This document shows, in pieces, positions 9,191 to 17,589 of a stretch of DNA of 64,000 nt (position 1 is the first letter of the stretch; each line of letters opens with the position of its first letter). The stretch covers positions 992,001-1,056,000 of the forward strand of contig JAUHXH010000002.1 in assembly GCA_030427085.1 (NCBI GenBank), in the 5' to 3' direction. Under the pieces are notes generated by a model. That model did no database searches, was not told where the DNA came from, and was given only the letters and a program-made list of their open reading frames with translations. Source of the stretch: Gammaproteobacteria bacterium. GTDB taxonomy: Bacteria; Pseudomonadota; Gammaproteobacteria; Pseudomonadales; Halieaceae. The position numbers and the translations under genes were made by a program.

Positions 9191-9478
9191 ATGGCGGCGA
9201 TGACTACTTGGCGCTTACCCAATCCCCCGCAATTGCTCGTTGAGCCCATGGACGACCATGTGGTCTGCTTTGTGCAGGCCACGGGTGCCACGCATTTGTT
9301 CGACGCATTCCCCGCTGAGGTTTTGGCGGAGCTGCAGGCAGGGCCGAGTTCGACGGAAGCGTTAGCAGCACATCTGGCCGACCGACTGTCACTGCCAACG
9401 GCTGAATTAACCCCACAACTTGCCGCGCTGCTGAGTAATCTGCAGGGCCTGGGTGTGCTGGAGGAAACAGTCGCTTGA
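9191..9478 (+). CDS. HPr-rel-A system PqqD family peptide chaperone
   Basis: 95 aa; ATG at 9191 or, nine bases on, 9200 (neither has a strong ribosome site). Small winged-helix PqqD/RRE-like fold: a hydrophobic strand region (VVCFVQATGATHLFDAFP), then helices with ALAAHLADRL and LLSNLQGLGVLEE. PqqD-like domains bind leader peptides and present them to modifying enzymes. This subfamily is found with HprK-related kinase A, whose gene overlaps it (TTGA at 9475-9478). The peptide presented is unknown; the exported protein encoded just upstream is the nearest candidate. Confidence 0.8.
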   Translation: MAAMTTWRLPNPPQLLVEPMDDHVVCFVQATGATHLFDAFPAEVLAELQAGPSSTEALAAHLADRLSLPTAELTPQLAALLSNLQGLGVLEETVA

Positions 9479-10395
9479 AGCTGGGAGAGCTCAGTCAGGT
9501 CGAGCTTCGCCGACTTGCCGCCAACGGCGGGCTGCGCTATCGCTCGGGGCCCTTTAATCTCCAGCTGCGCACTGAACTGGCGCCGTTTCTCGACACCTTG
9601 CAGTACATGTATCCCGGCGCCCCCTTGCTGGATGAGGCGCAACATCCCTGCCATTTCCACATTACGCTGAACGCCGTGGGCGGGTGGCGTCGTTGGCTGC
9701 GACCGCAGGTGCAGTTCTGGGTTGATGGCTTTACGCCTTTTGATCCCTACCCATTGGATCAAGCCTTTCCCATGTACGAGTGGGGCCTGAACTGGTGCAT
9801 TGGTACCACCGCGCACCAGAACCTGATGCTGCACAGTGCCGTGGTGGAAAAAAACGGGCAGGGGCTGATCCTGCCGGCCATGCCCGGCTCGGGCAAAAGC
9901 ACTTTGTGTGCCGGCCTGGTGTCGCGCGGTTGGCGCTTGCTGTCGGATGAGTTCGGTATCTTGCGGCACAGTGATGGCCAGCTCTTGCCCCTGCCACGTG
10001 CCGCGCCCTTAAAAAATGCTTCGATACCGCTGATGCAGGTCTTTGCGCCCGACCAGCGCTACGGTCCGCGCTTCGACAAAACCCGCAAGGGGCTGGTGGT
10101 GCATCTTGCGCCACCGCCGGCCTCGCTGGCCGACCAGGACCTGCCGGCCACGCCGCGCTGGATCATCTTTCCCCGCTACAGCGATGGCGGCGTCACGCAA
10201 CTGGTGCCGCAACCGCGCGCCCTGGCCTTTACCCGCCTGATCAACAACTCCTTCAACTATCTGGTCACACTGGAGCAGGGCTTTCAGAGCCTGACCAGGC
10301 TGGTGCATCACTGTGATTGTTACCAGCTTGAAAACGGTTCCCTTGAGGCGGCGATAGAAGCGGTGGAAACGTTGGCAGAGGGCGGGTCGCAATGA
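9475..10395 (+). CDS. HprK-related kinase A
   Basis: 306 aa from a TTG start overlapping the PqqD stop, with GGAGG about 10 bases upstream. The C-terminal two thirds resemble HPr kinase: H120, the P-loop PAMPGSGKST (134-143) and an SDE (157-159). The N-terminal region is unlike HprK/P of the phosphotransferase system. Members of this family occur in XrtA loci with a PqqD-like protein and a nucleotidyltransferase. Related HprK-like enzymes phosphorylate lasso-peptide precursors in other bacteria. The expected reaction is ATP-dependent phosphorylation of a Ser on a peptide or protein. The substrate is not known. Confidence 0.85.
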   Translation: MKLGELSQVELRRLAANGGLRYRSGPFNLQLRTELAPFLDTLQYMYPGAPLLDEAQHPCHFHITLNAVGGWRRWLRPQVQFWVDGFTPFDPYPLDQAFPMYEWGLNWCIGTTAHQNLMLHSAVVEKNGQGLILPAMPGSGKSTLCAGLVSRGWRLLSDEFGILRHSDGQLLPLPRAAPLKNASIPLMQVFAPDQRYGPRFDKTRKGLVVHLAPPPASLADQDLPATPRWIIFPRYSDGGVTQLVPQPRALAFTRLINNSFNYLVTLEQGFQSLTRLVHHCDCYQLENGSLEAAIEAVETLAEGGSQ

Positions 10396-11477
10396 GCCCC
10401 TTACTGTCTGTTCTGGCCGCAGAGCGAGGTCTGCAAGAACTCAATCCATCGGAATGGGATGTGGTGTTACGCGAAGCGCGCCAATCGCGCTTACTGGCTT
10501 ATCTGTACCATCGGGCCGCTGAGCAAGGGTGTTTCGATGCCTTGCCACAGGCAGTGCAGGAGGTATTGACGGGCTCGCGGGTCTATACGGATCACATGCA
10601 CCTGGCGGCGCAAAATGAATTGCGCAATGTGGCGCCACTGTTGGCTGAAGCGGGTTGCCCGGTGATCCTGCTCAAGGGGATTGCCTACCAGGCGAAGGGT
10701 TTCCCGTGGTCGGCGGGGCGGCGGCTCAGTGATATCGATCTGTTGGTGCCCAAAGCGGAGATCGCCTCCATTGAGGCCAAACTGCTCGCCGCGGATTGGT
10801 GCTATGACGAGGAACTCAGCGAGTATGATTTGCGCTACTACCGTGAATGGACCCATGAACTGCCGCCCATGCGCCATCCGGACGGTTTCATGGAGCTGGA
10901 TTTACACCACAATCTGATCCAGCCCACGGGGCGCATTACCCTCGACGCTGCGCTGTTGTTTCGTGCGGCCCAGGCCTTGCCTGACAGTCCCTTTGCTGTC
11001 TTGAGCCCTCCGGATATGGTGCTGCACAGTGCCACTCATCTGTTCATGAGCGATGAGCTCCGTGGTGGTCTGAGAGACATGGTGGATATCCGCGATATGC
11101 TGCTCCACTTTGGCGCCGGGGAGGCTGACTTCTGGCAGCGCCTGGTGGAGCGAGCGCGGCAACTCGATACGACGCGCCCGCTGTACTACGCCGTGAGCAC
11201 GGCGCGGAATTTACTGGGTCTGCAAGTACCGGATGCCGTTTGGCATGAAATAAAACAGATGGGGCCATCGGCACCCGTGGCACGCCTGATGCGGGTATTG
11301 ATCACGGAACACCTCACGCCGATGGGCACAGCGGACCCCAGCAAGTCAGGGCACGCGCAGGGCCTGTCGCGCTGGCTATTGTTTGTGCGTTCCCACTGGG
11401 TGCGAATGCCGCCGCTGTTGCTGGCACGGCACCTGGCTTACAAAGCCTGGATCAGACGGGGGTCCGCGCCAGCCTAG
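10392..11477 (+). CDS. Nucleotidyltransferase family protein (HPr-rel-A associated)
   Basis: 361 aa; ATG overlaps the kinase stop (ATGA), so kinase and transferase are coupled. A nucleotidyltransferase core is visible: ILLKGIAYQ (92-100), then GRRLSDIDLLVP (109-120) with the metal-binding D114 and D116. The rest is helical. This is the uncharacterised NTP_transf_5-like group that also occurs beside HprK-like kinases in lasso-peptide clusters. It might add a nucleotide or sugar phosphate to a product of the kinase. The gene converges on the ATPase gene; both stop codons lie in one palindromic CTAG at 11474-11477. Confidence 0.8.
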   Translation: MSPLLSVLAAERGLQELNPSEWDVVLREARQSRLLAYLYHRAAEQGCFDALPQAVQEVLTGSRVYTDHMHLAAQNELRNVAPLLAEAGCPVILLKGIAYQAKGFPWSAGRRLSDIDLLVPKAEIASIEAKLLAADWCYDEELSEYDLRYYREWTHELPPMRHPDGFMELDLHHNLIQPTGRITLDAALLFRAAQALPDSPFAVLSPPDMVLHSATHLFMSDELRGGLRDMVDIRDMLLHFGAGEADFWQRLVERARQLDTTRPLYYAVSTARNLLGLQVPDAVWHEIKQMGPSAPVARLMRVLITEHLTPMGTADPSKSGHAQGLSRWLLFVRSHWVRMPPLLLARHLAYKAWIRRGSAPA

Positions 11478-12331
11478 CTGGCGGAGGCCGACTCCAGGTT
11501 GTTGGCTGCGGTGGGCAGCAATTGCTCCTCCGCCAGGCTCTCCAGTACTTCCTGAATGTCATCGCTGCCCAGTTGGTGGCTCTCTTCCACCATGCCGTGC
11601 AGGAACAGGCGGCTGCATACCTGGTTGACCACGCGGGGAATACCCAGACTGTAGGCGTGCAGGGGAGGGTAGATATCCTCGGACAATTCGGGGTCGCCGT
11701 CCCAGCCCACATGTTGCAGACGGTGTTTGATGTAGCCTTCCATGGCGTCCAGGTTCAGCGGGGCGAGGTGGCAGGCGGCCACAATACGTTGGTGCAGTTG
11801 CTCAAGTCCCCGGGTCTGTACGGTGCTGCGCAACTCTTCCTGGCCCACCAGGAAAATCTGTAACAGGGGTTGGTTATCCTGCTGCAAGTTGGTCAGCAGG
11901 CGCAGTTCCTCAAGGGCGGCGGCAGGCAGGTCCTGGGCTTCGTCGATAATCAGTAGGGGGCGGCGGCCCTCCCGGTGCAGGCGTTGCAGGAAGTGTTCCA
12001 GGTTGTGCAGTAGCAGGGCTTTGTTGTCATTGCCACCTTGCAGGCCGAATTTGAGTACCACCAGGCGCAACAGGTCGTCGGCCTCGATCTGGGTACAGGT
12101 CAGGGCTGCGAACAGGTTGCCTTCACGTGCGAGGTCGGTAGTGAGGTCGTTGATCAGGGTCGATTTGCCGGTGCCGGGACGGCCCGTGACCATGACAAAA
12201 CCCTCGCGGCGGTGCAGGGCGTACTGCATGTACGCCTTGGCCTTTTTGTAGCTGCTGTGCGGAAAACACAGCCGGGAATCCGGGCTCAGGCGGAAGGGCT
12301 CCTCGCGAAAGCCGTAATAGTTCTCATACAT
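11474..12331 (-). CDS. ExeA-like AAA ATPase (short paralogue)
   Basis: 285 aa from ATG 12331; the upstream in-frame extension is not conserved in the paralogue and precedes the sigma-54 site. The N-terminus MYENYYGFREEPFRLSPD is almost the same as in the XrtA-associated ATPase encoded divergently at 12648. Walker A is GRPGTGKS (50-57) and Walker B LLIIDEAQD (about 130-138), followed by an arginine-rich C-terminal AAA lid. ExeA/GspA-type ATPases act at the envelope in secretion and cell-wall remodelling. This copy lacks the long low-complexity tail and membrane anchor of its partner. A sigma-54-type promoter at 12370-12385 gives it a 28-base leader with an AGGA. Confidence 0.85.
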   Translation of the reverse strand: MYENYYGFREEPFRLSPDSRLCFPHSSYKKAKAYMQYALHRREGFVMVTGRPGTGKSTLINDLTTDLAREGNLFAALTCTQIEADDLLRLVVLKFGLQGGNDNKALLLHNLEHFLQRLHREGRRPLLIIDEAQDLPAAALEELRLLTNLQQDNQPLLQIFLVGQEELRSTVQTRGLEQLHQRIVAACHLAPLNLDAMEGYIKHRLQHVGWDGDPELSEDIYPPLHAYSLGIPRVVNQVCSRLFLHGMVEESHQLGSDDIQEVLESLAEEQLLPTAANNLESASAS

Positions 12332-12369
12332 GAAAGCGTGTCCTGGTTGCCCCGGTCGTGCCCGGGTAC

Positions 12370-12385
12370 GGCAATCCCTTTGCCA
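12370..12385 (-). promoter_or_regulatory. Sigma-54-type promoter of the short ATPase gene
   Basis: On the minus strand TGGCAAAGGGATTGCC: one mismatch in the -24 element (TGGCAA for TGGCAC), a perfect TTGC, and the required GG-N10-GC spacing. The transcript start would be near 12359, 28 bases before the ATG. Confidence 0.6.
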
Positions 12386-12584
12386 ATCTGACGTTAGTGT
12401 AGTGTCCCCCGTGCCCGCCAACACCGACAGCCCAGTTCCGGAAATTTGCGAACAAGTGCACAGTCGCACCGACAAAACGCTGATTTTTAACAGATTTTGC
12501 GAGATTGACGCGCTATTTTGGCATTATTTGGCGTCATCATTTCCTGCTTTTGTCTATCCTGTAGGAGCAAGGGGGGCCACGGGA

Positions 12585-12600
12585 TGGCACAAGGAAGGCT
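12585..12600 (+). promoter_or_regulatory. Candidate sigma-54 promoter of the XrtA-associated ATPase gene
   Basis: TGGCACAAGGAAGGCT has a perfect -24 element and correct GG-N10-GC spacing, but the -12 element is AGGC rather than TTGC. The predicted start near 12611 fits the ATG at 12648 with a 37-base leader. Confidence 0.45.
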
Positions 12601-12647
12601 GTTGCCGTGGTTGAATGGTTTTGCCCAATGGACTGGAGTCCAACTGG

Positions 12648-14183
12648 ATGTATGAACATTTTTATAATTTAAGCGCGGAGCCCTTCCGGCTCAGCCCGGA
12701 CCACCGTTTTTGCTACAACCACACGCTCTACGCCAAGGCCAAGGCTTACATGGCCTACGCCTTCATGCGCGCGGAAGGCTTTGTGATGATCACCGGGCAG
12801 CCCGGTACCGGTAAAACCACGCTGGTGGGCGACCTGGTTGAATCCCTGGCCAATGAAAACGTCACGGTGGGCAAACTGGTCAGTACGCAGTTGGCCGAGG
12901 ATGACCTGCTGCGCATGGTGGCTTTTGCCTTCGGCATTGAAGCCACCGAGATGCCCAAGTCTGTACTGTTACAACAACTGACCGTGCGGTTCAGCAACCT
13001 GTACCGTGAGCGCTGCCGCGCCCTGTTGATTGTGGATGAGTGCCAGGACCTGTCTCATTCGGCGCTGGAGGAGTTGCGTCTGCTGACCAACCTTCAGGAA
13101 GACGGCCATCCCTTGCTGCAGATTTTCCTGCTGGGCCAGTCTGAATTCCGCGACATGGTGCACAGCCCCGCTTTGCGGCAGGTTCACCAGCGAATTGTTG
13201 CCGCCAGCCATCTCGAGGCCCTGCAGCCCGATGAAACCCGGGCCTACGTTGAAACTCGCCTGCGCGCGGTGGGATGGAACAACGACCCTGCGATCTCCAA
13301 TGCGGTCTATCCGGTGATCTACAAGTTCAGTGAAGGCGTGCCGCGCCGTATCAACTTGATTTGCAGCCGGCTGTTCCTCCATTGCTGCGTGGAAAAACGT
13401 CACCAGATTACCCTTGAGGATGCTCGCACTGTGGTCTCGGAGCTGCAGGAGGAGCAATTGTCCACGCGTAACCTGCTGCACGATGAGATGTTCTTCGCCA
13501 GCGACAGCTATGAATCTGCCGGAGCACCTGAGGGCGGGGCCGAGGTCGGTGTGGACGACTTTGCGTCGCAACCTGTGATGGGTGAGGCACTGGAATCTTC
13601 CGGTGATGATGGTCCAGTGGATGACGAAGCCAGCGAAGTCAAACTTTCACTGGTTACGCGCGACGAGGCCACCGACGAGCCGCCAGAGCCATTGCCGGAG
13701 TCCGCAGAGGCACCCGCTGAAGAGGAAGAGCTGGAGTTCGTAGTAGCTGTTGCCGGTGGGGGCGGCGTCTCCCGCTTGGAGTCAGATTCCGGCCGGCCCG
13801 CTCCTCGGGTGCAGGAGCCCGAACCGGTATCGCCACCAAAACCACGACGCAAGAGAAAGGCCAAAAAGGCGACGGCGCGCAAGGCGAGTAAGGCACCCGC
13901 AAAAGTGCAGGACGAGGCAGCCAATCAGGACAGTATGGCAAGCCAGGTGGAAGGTGATGATGCCGCCAATGCGCCGGTTCCCGAGCCGGCAGTCGAATCG
14001 CGGCAAGCTGGAGCGGCAGGCGTCGACGCCAACAAGAGCGACTCTCAACAGCGCAGCGTACCTGTTTCCCCACCATCCCGGCCCAATGCCGGTATAGACT
14101 CCGGCGTACTCGCCGGTCTGTTTCTGGTCGCTGTTGCGGTGGTGGCAGCGATCTATGTGGCACTCCCTCCCGATTTACTGTGA
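12648..14183 (+). CDS. XrtA/PEP-CTERM system-associated ATPase
   Basis: 511 aa from the ATG at 12648 (GGAG upstream; N-terminus collinear with the paralogue at 12331). The AAA domain covers about 1-270, with Walker A GQPGTGKT (50-57), Walker B LLIVDECQD and a sensor region ending NLICSRLFLHCCVEK. Then come about 200 residues of acidic and Ala/Pro/Lys-rich low-complexity sequence, including a lysine-rich stretch around 395-415. A C-terminal membrane helix follows (about 483-505, GVLAGLFLVAVAVVAAIYVA). The protein is therefore probably anchored in the inner membrane with the ATPase in the cytoplasm. It is a standard member of XrtA EPS loci, upstream of the export lipoprotein. Confidence 0.88.
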   Translation: MYEHFYNLSAEPFRLSPDHRFCYNHTLYAKAKAYMAYAFMRAEGFVMITGQPGTGKTTLVGDLVESLANENVTVGKLVSTQLAEDDLLRMVAFAFGIEATEMPKSVLLQQLTVRFSNLYRERCRALLIVDECQDLSHSALEELRLLTNLQEDGHPLLQIFLLGQSEFRDMVHSPALRQVHQRIVAASHLEALQPDETRAYVETRLRAVGWNNDPAISNAVYPVIYKFSEGVPRRINLICSRLFLHCCVEKRHQITLEDARTVVSELQEEQLSTRNLLHDEMFFASDSYESAGAPEGGAEVGVDDFASQPVMGEALESSGDDGPVDDEASEVKLSLVTRDEATDEPPEPLPESAEAPAEEEELEFVVAVAGGGGVSRLESDSGRPAPRVQEPEPVSPPKPRRKRKAKKATARKASKAPAKVQDEAANQDSMASQVEGDDAANAPVPEPAVESRQAGAAGVDANKSDSQQRSVPVSPPSRPNAGIDSGVLAGLFLVAVAVVAAIYVALPPDLL

Positions 14184-14194
14184 AGCGCTTCACA
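14179..14194. promoter_or_regulatory. Perfect 16-bp palindrome overlapping the ATPase stop codon
   Basis: TGTGAAGCGCTTCACA is perfectly self-complementary and spans the stop codon at 14181-14183. It has the AAGCGCTT core usual for LacI-family operators and no T-run, so it is more likely an operator than a terminator. It lies about 100 bases upstream of the export lipoprotein gene. Confidence 0.4.
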
Positions 14195-14291
14195 GGGGTT
14201 GAAGGGGGTGGCGGTAGCCAGGATTCTGCGTGCTAGACTGGCTGGGATAAATACAATCAAAGGATGACTCTTGTCCAGAGGAGAACAAGTC

Positions 14292-14930
14292 ATGTCCGCT
14301 ACTTTAGTCTCGATCACCCGTTGGGGGGTGCTGGCAGGCACCGTGGGTCTTTCGCTGTTGCTCTCGGCCTGTGGGTCGTCAGGCGCACGGGAAATCGCTA
14401 CCGACGAGCGTTTCAGTGAGCAGAACTACAACTACGTTGTTGGCCCGGGTGACACGCTTGAAGTGTTTGTCTGGGGTAACGAGGAACTCAGCAGTCAGGG
14501 CGTAGTACGGCCCGACGGCAAGTTCACCACCCGACTGGTAGAAGATCTGGAAGCCAGCGGCAAAACCTCGACCGAACTGGCGCGTGATATCGAGAAGGCC
14601 TACGGCCAGTACGTCAAACACCCTGTGGTCAGCGTCATCGTCAATGGCTTTGTGGGTGTACCCACCCAACAGGTACGGGTCGTCGGTGAAGCCAGTCAGC
14701 CACGCAGTGTTCCTTTCCGCCGCCACATGACCCTGCTCGACCTGATGATCGACGTGGGCGGGATGACCGAGTACGCAGACGGCAATGACTCCGTGCTGGT
14801 GCGCAACGAAAACGGCACGCAGAATACCTATAAATTACGCCTGGACGATCTCCTGAAGGATGGCGACATCAGCGCCAACCTCCATCTCATGCCCGGCGAC
14901 ATCGTGATTATTTCGGAATCCTGGTTCTAA
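14292..14930 (+). CDS. XrtA-associated polysaccharide export lipoprotein (Wza-like)
   Basis: 212 aa. The ATG at 14292 follows AGAGGAGAA; an in-frame TTG 21 bases upstream includes that ribosome site and is rejected. Lipoprotein signal with lipobox LSAC, Cys at residue 27. A Poly_export (PES) domain follows with VVGPGDTLEVFVWGNEEL and a SLBB-like region (VRVVGEASQPRSVPF). This is the short OPX class typical of XrtA loci, the outer-membrane exit component for the polymer. It heads the run of export genes: chain-length protein, kinase and barrel protein follow at once. Confidence 0.92.
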   Translation: MSATLVSITRWGVLAGTVGLSLLLSACGSSGAREIATDERFSEQNYNYVVGPGDTLEVFVWGNEELSSQGVVRPDGKFTTRLVEDLEASGKTSTELARDIEKAYGQYVKHPVVSVIVNGFVGVPTQQVRVVGEASQPRSVPFRRHMTLLDLMIDVGGMTEYADGNDSVLVRNENGTQNTYKLRLDDLLKDGDISANLHLMPGDIVIISESWF

Positions 14931-14963
14931 ACACCCGGTTTCCATACCAGAGAGAGTTTTGGC

Positions 14964-16502
14964 ATGCAGGACGTCATCGCGCAGGTACTGAGCTACATTT
15001 GGGGCATCTGGCGTTTTCGCTGGCTGGCCCTGATTACAGCCTGGGTTATCGCCATCGGTGGTTGGTTGTTTGTGTATCAGATGCCGGAAGCCTATGTGGC
15101 CACCGCGCGTGTTTATGTGGACAGCAACAGTGTGCTGCGGCCGCTGTTGCGCGGCCTGGCTATCCAGCCCAATGTTAGCCAGCGCATTGCGATGATGAGC
15201 CGCACCTTGTTGAGTCGTCCCAATCTCGAGAAGTTGATGCGGATGACCGACCTCGACTTGCAGGTGCAAACCGATCGGGAAAAAGACGATTTCCTCGGCC
15301 AGTTACGCGACTCCATCACACTGACCGGTGACCGGGCCAATACCTCGCTGTATTCCATCGCCGTACAGGATGCCGACCGCGACACCGCAAAGCGTATTGT
15401 GCAGGCCCTGATCACCGTGTTCATCGAAAGCAGTCTCAGTGACAAGCGCGAGGACAGCTCCGGAGCGCAGGACTTTCTCGACGAACAGATCGCCGAGTAT
15501 GAAGTGCGCCTGATCGAGGCTGAAGATCGACTGGCGCTGTTCAAGCAGCGCTATGCGGGCATACTCCCCGGCGACGGCAGCGGCTATTACGGCAAAATGG
15601 GTGAGACTCAGGCGCAGCTGGATGCCGCGCGGCTACAGCTGCGCGAGCTGGAAAACCGGCGCGAAGCACTGCAAAGCCAGGTGGATGGCGAGGAACCCGT
15701 CTTCCTGTCGAGCTCCTCTTCATTGTCGTCCCCGCTGGATGCGCGTATCCAGGCACTGCAAACCCAAAAAGACCTGCTGTTGTCGCGCTATACGGAACGC
15801 CACCCCGAGGTGGTTCAGATCAATCGCTTGATCAGCGATCTCGAGCGCGAAAAACAGGCTGAGATAGATGCCGCCATGTCAGCCGGTGTCGGCAATGCCT
15901 ACTCCGGACTGACCAGCAGCCCGGTTTACCAGGGCATGCGCGCCATGCTGGCTGAAACCGATGCCCAGGTAGCGGAACTCAATGTGCGGGTTGCCGAATA
16001 CGAGCGTCGTTCCGAGGCACTGAAGGAGCGCGTGGACAACATCCCAGTGATCGAAGCCGAATTGAAACAGCTCGACCGGGACTACCAGGTGATTGCGGCG
16101 CAGCATCAGGAACTGTTACAACGCCGAGAAGCAGCTCGCCTGTCGCAAGACGTTGAGCAAAACGCCAATGACGTGACCTTCCGCGTGGTGGATCCGCCCT
16201 TCGTGCCCTTCGAGCCCAGCGAGCCCAACAAGCTGATTCTCAACAGTCTGGTGTTAGTGGCGGCCCTGGGTGCTGGCGCAGCGCTGGCGTTGCTGGCTTC
16301 ACTGATCAAGCCCGTGGTGGCGGATCAGCGTGCTCTGACACGTTTAACCGGCTTGCCATTGCTGGGCAGTGTGACTCAGGTGGCGGCACCGGAGCAGCGG
16401 AAACGCGACGCCGTTGGGTTGGCGGTATTCGCGTCCCTGACGCTGGTTTTACTGGTCTCCTTTGTCGGCATCAATATCGGTCGTCTGGGCGGACTGTCCT
16501 GA
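14964..16502 (+). CDS. XrtA system polysaccharide chain-length determinant (Wzc/GNVR type)
   Basis: 512 aa. Membrane helix near residues 20-38 (WLALITAWVIAIGGWLFVY), a Wzz domain (YVATARVYVDSNS...), a long periplasmic coiled coil (about 160-400) with the GNVR-like segment before helix two (about 412-435), and a further C-terminal helix (about 485-508). There is no ATPase domain; that is supplied by the separate autokinase gene downstream. It controls polymer length and links inner-membrane synthesis to the export lipoprotein. Confidence 0.9.
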   Translation: MQDVIAQVLSYIWGIWRFRWLALITAWVIAIGGWLFVYQMPEAYVATARVYVDSNSVLRPLLRGLAIQPNVSQRIAMMSRTLLSRPNLEKLMRMTDLDLQVQTDREKDDFLGQLRDSITLTGDRANTSLYSIAVQDADRDTAKRIVQALITVFIESSLSDKREDSSGAQDFLDEQIAEYEVRLIEAEDRLALFKQRYAGILPGDGSGYYGKMGETQAQLDAARLQLRELENRREALQSQVDGEEPVFLSSSSSLSSPLDARIQALQTQKDLLLSRYTERHPEVVQINRLISDLEREKQAEIDAAMSAGVGNAYSGLTSSPVYQGMRAMLAETDAQVAELNVRVAEYERRSEALKERVDNIPVIEAELKQLDRDYQVIAAQHQELLQRREAARLSQDVEQNANDVTFRVVDPPFVPFEPSEPNKLILNSLVLVAALGAGAALALLASLIKPVVADQRALTRLTGLPLLGSVTQVAAPEQRKRDAVGLAVFASLTLVLLVSFVGINIGRLGGLS

Positions 16503-16537
16503 TCGCTCGGGCACTATAGAAATATAACGGGGCACTT

Positions 16538-17587
16538 ATGAGCATTATTGAAAAGGCAGTGGAGAAGCTTGGCAGTAACAGCGTCGAGAAAAAGCCGGCA
16601 ACGGTGGCCACGCCTCCCGCGGTGGAACGCTCCGCGACAGAAACTGCCACTACCCGGGCGGCCAACACGTCGGTGCAAAAATCCCTGAGTGAGCCGGTGC
16701 CGGAGGTGAGCAAAGCGACCGCACCCGCAGCGGAACAAACGGCGCCGGTCAGCCCGGTAAGGCCTGCTCGCGACGCCGTTCAGATTCCCTTCGATGACCT
16801 CGCTGCCAAGGGCATGCTGACGCCCTACACGCCGCGCAGCCTGATCGCCGAGGAATACCGCACCATCAAACGCCCCTTGCTGCGCAATATGTCCGCGGGC
16901 AACAGCACCGTAGCTGATCATCCCAACCTGATCATGGTGACCAGTGCGTTGCAGGGTGACGGCAAAACCTTTACCGCAGTAAACCTGGCCATCAGTATTG
17001 CGATGGAGCAGGACAAAACAGTGCTGTTTATCGACGCGGATGTGGCGAAGGCATCGGCGGGCCGATTGCTCGGTGTGGATGACAAGGCCCCGGGCCTGAT
17101 TGACCTGCTGGAAAACAAAGGCGTCACACCGGCGGACGTTATCCTGCCTACCAATATCGAAAACCTGCGGATCATTCCCGCGGGCAATGCCCACGAACGC
17201 TCCACCGAGTTGTTAGCCAGTTCCAGCATGCACGCCCTGATGCTGGAGCTGTCCGGTCGTTATCCCGATCGCGTGATTGTGTTTGATTCCCCGCCGCTGC
17301 TACTCACTACCGAAGCCAGTGTGCTGGCCAGCTTCATGGGCCAGATTGCCATCGTTGTCGGCACCGATGAAACACCCCAGGCAGCCGTGCTGGAAGCACT
17401 GGAGCATATCGGGGAAGACAAGGTCATCGGTACCATCCTCAATAAAGCCCACCGTCGTCGCAATAAATTGCTGGGAATCAGCTACGGCACCTACGGTGGT
17501 CAATATGGCTACGGCGGGTACGGTTACGGCTACGGCTATGGACACCGTCACGCACAGGCAGCCACCGACCAGCCCGAGGGAGAATAG
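16538..17587 (+). CDS. XrtA-associated tyrosine autokinase (BY-kinase)
   Basis: 349 aa. The N-terminal 80 residues are a low-complexity Ala/Thr/Pro/Glu linker. The P-loop-type ATPase has Walker A SALQGDGKT (about 133-141), Walker A' VLFIDADV and Walker B VIVFDSPP. The C-terminus is a tyrosine cluster in a Gly/Tyr repeat (17480-17550, about a dozen Tyr), the usual autophosphorylation tail. It is the cytoplasmic partner of the chain-length protein encoded just upstream; cycling phosphorylation controls assembly and export. It begins 35 bases after the chain-length gene. Confidence 0.9.
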   Translation: MSIIEKAVEKLGSNSVEKKPATVATPPAVERSATETATTRAANTSVQKSLSEPVPEVSKATAPAAEQTAPVSPVRPARDAVQIPFDDLAAKGMLTPYTPRSLIAEEYRTIKRPLLRNMSAGNSTVADHPNLIMVTSALQGDGKTFTAVNLAISIAMEQDKTVLFIDADVAKASAGRLLGVDDKAPGLIDLLENKGVTPADVILPTNIENLRIIPAGNAHERSTELLASSSMHALMLELSGRYPDRVIVFDSPPLLLTTEASVLASFMGQIAIVVGTDETPQAAVLEALEHIGEDKVIGTILNKAHRRRNKLLGISYGTYGGQYGYGGYGYGYGYGHRHAQAATDQPEGE

Positions 17588-17589
17588 GG

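Larger units (their letters stand above)
12332..12647. other. Divergent intergenic region between the two ATPase genes
   Basis: A 316-base non-coding spacer. It holds two outward-facing sigma-54-type promoters (12370-12385 minus, 12585-12600 plus). Near its middle is CTGATTTTTAACAG (12480-12493), about 125 bases from each predicted transcript start. A 6-bp inverted repeat TGACGC/GCGTCA lies at 12506-12511 and 12531-12536. The ATG at 12615 falls at about +4 of the plus-strand transcript and is probably not used. Confidence 0.55.

Noticed and set aside
12521-12540. TGGCAT/TGGCGT runs resembling further -24 elements near the ATPase genes
   Set aside because: The GG to GC spacing is 9 or otherwise wrong, which sigma-54 does not tolerate well.
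17480-17560. Tandem GGCTAC-type repeats suggesting a mobile or phase-variable repeat
   Set aside because: They encode the Gly/Tyr autophosphorylation tail normal for BY-kinases; units are irregular and in frame.
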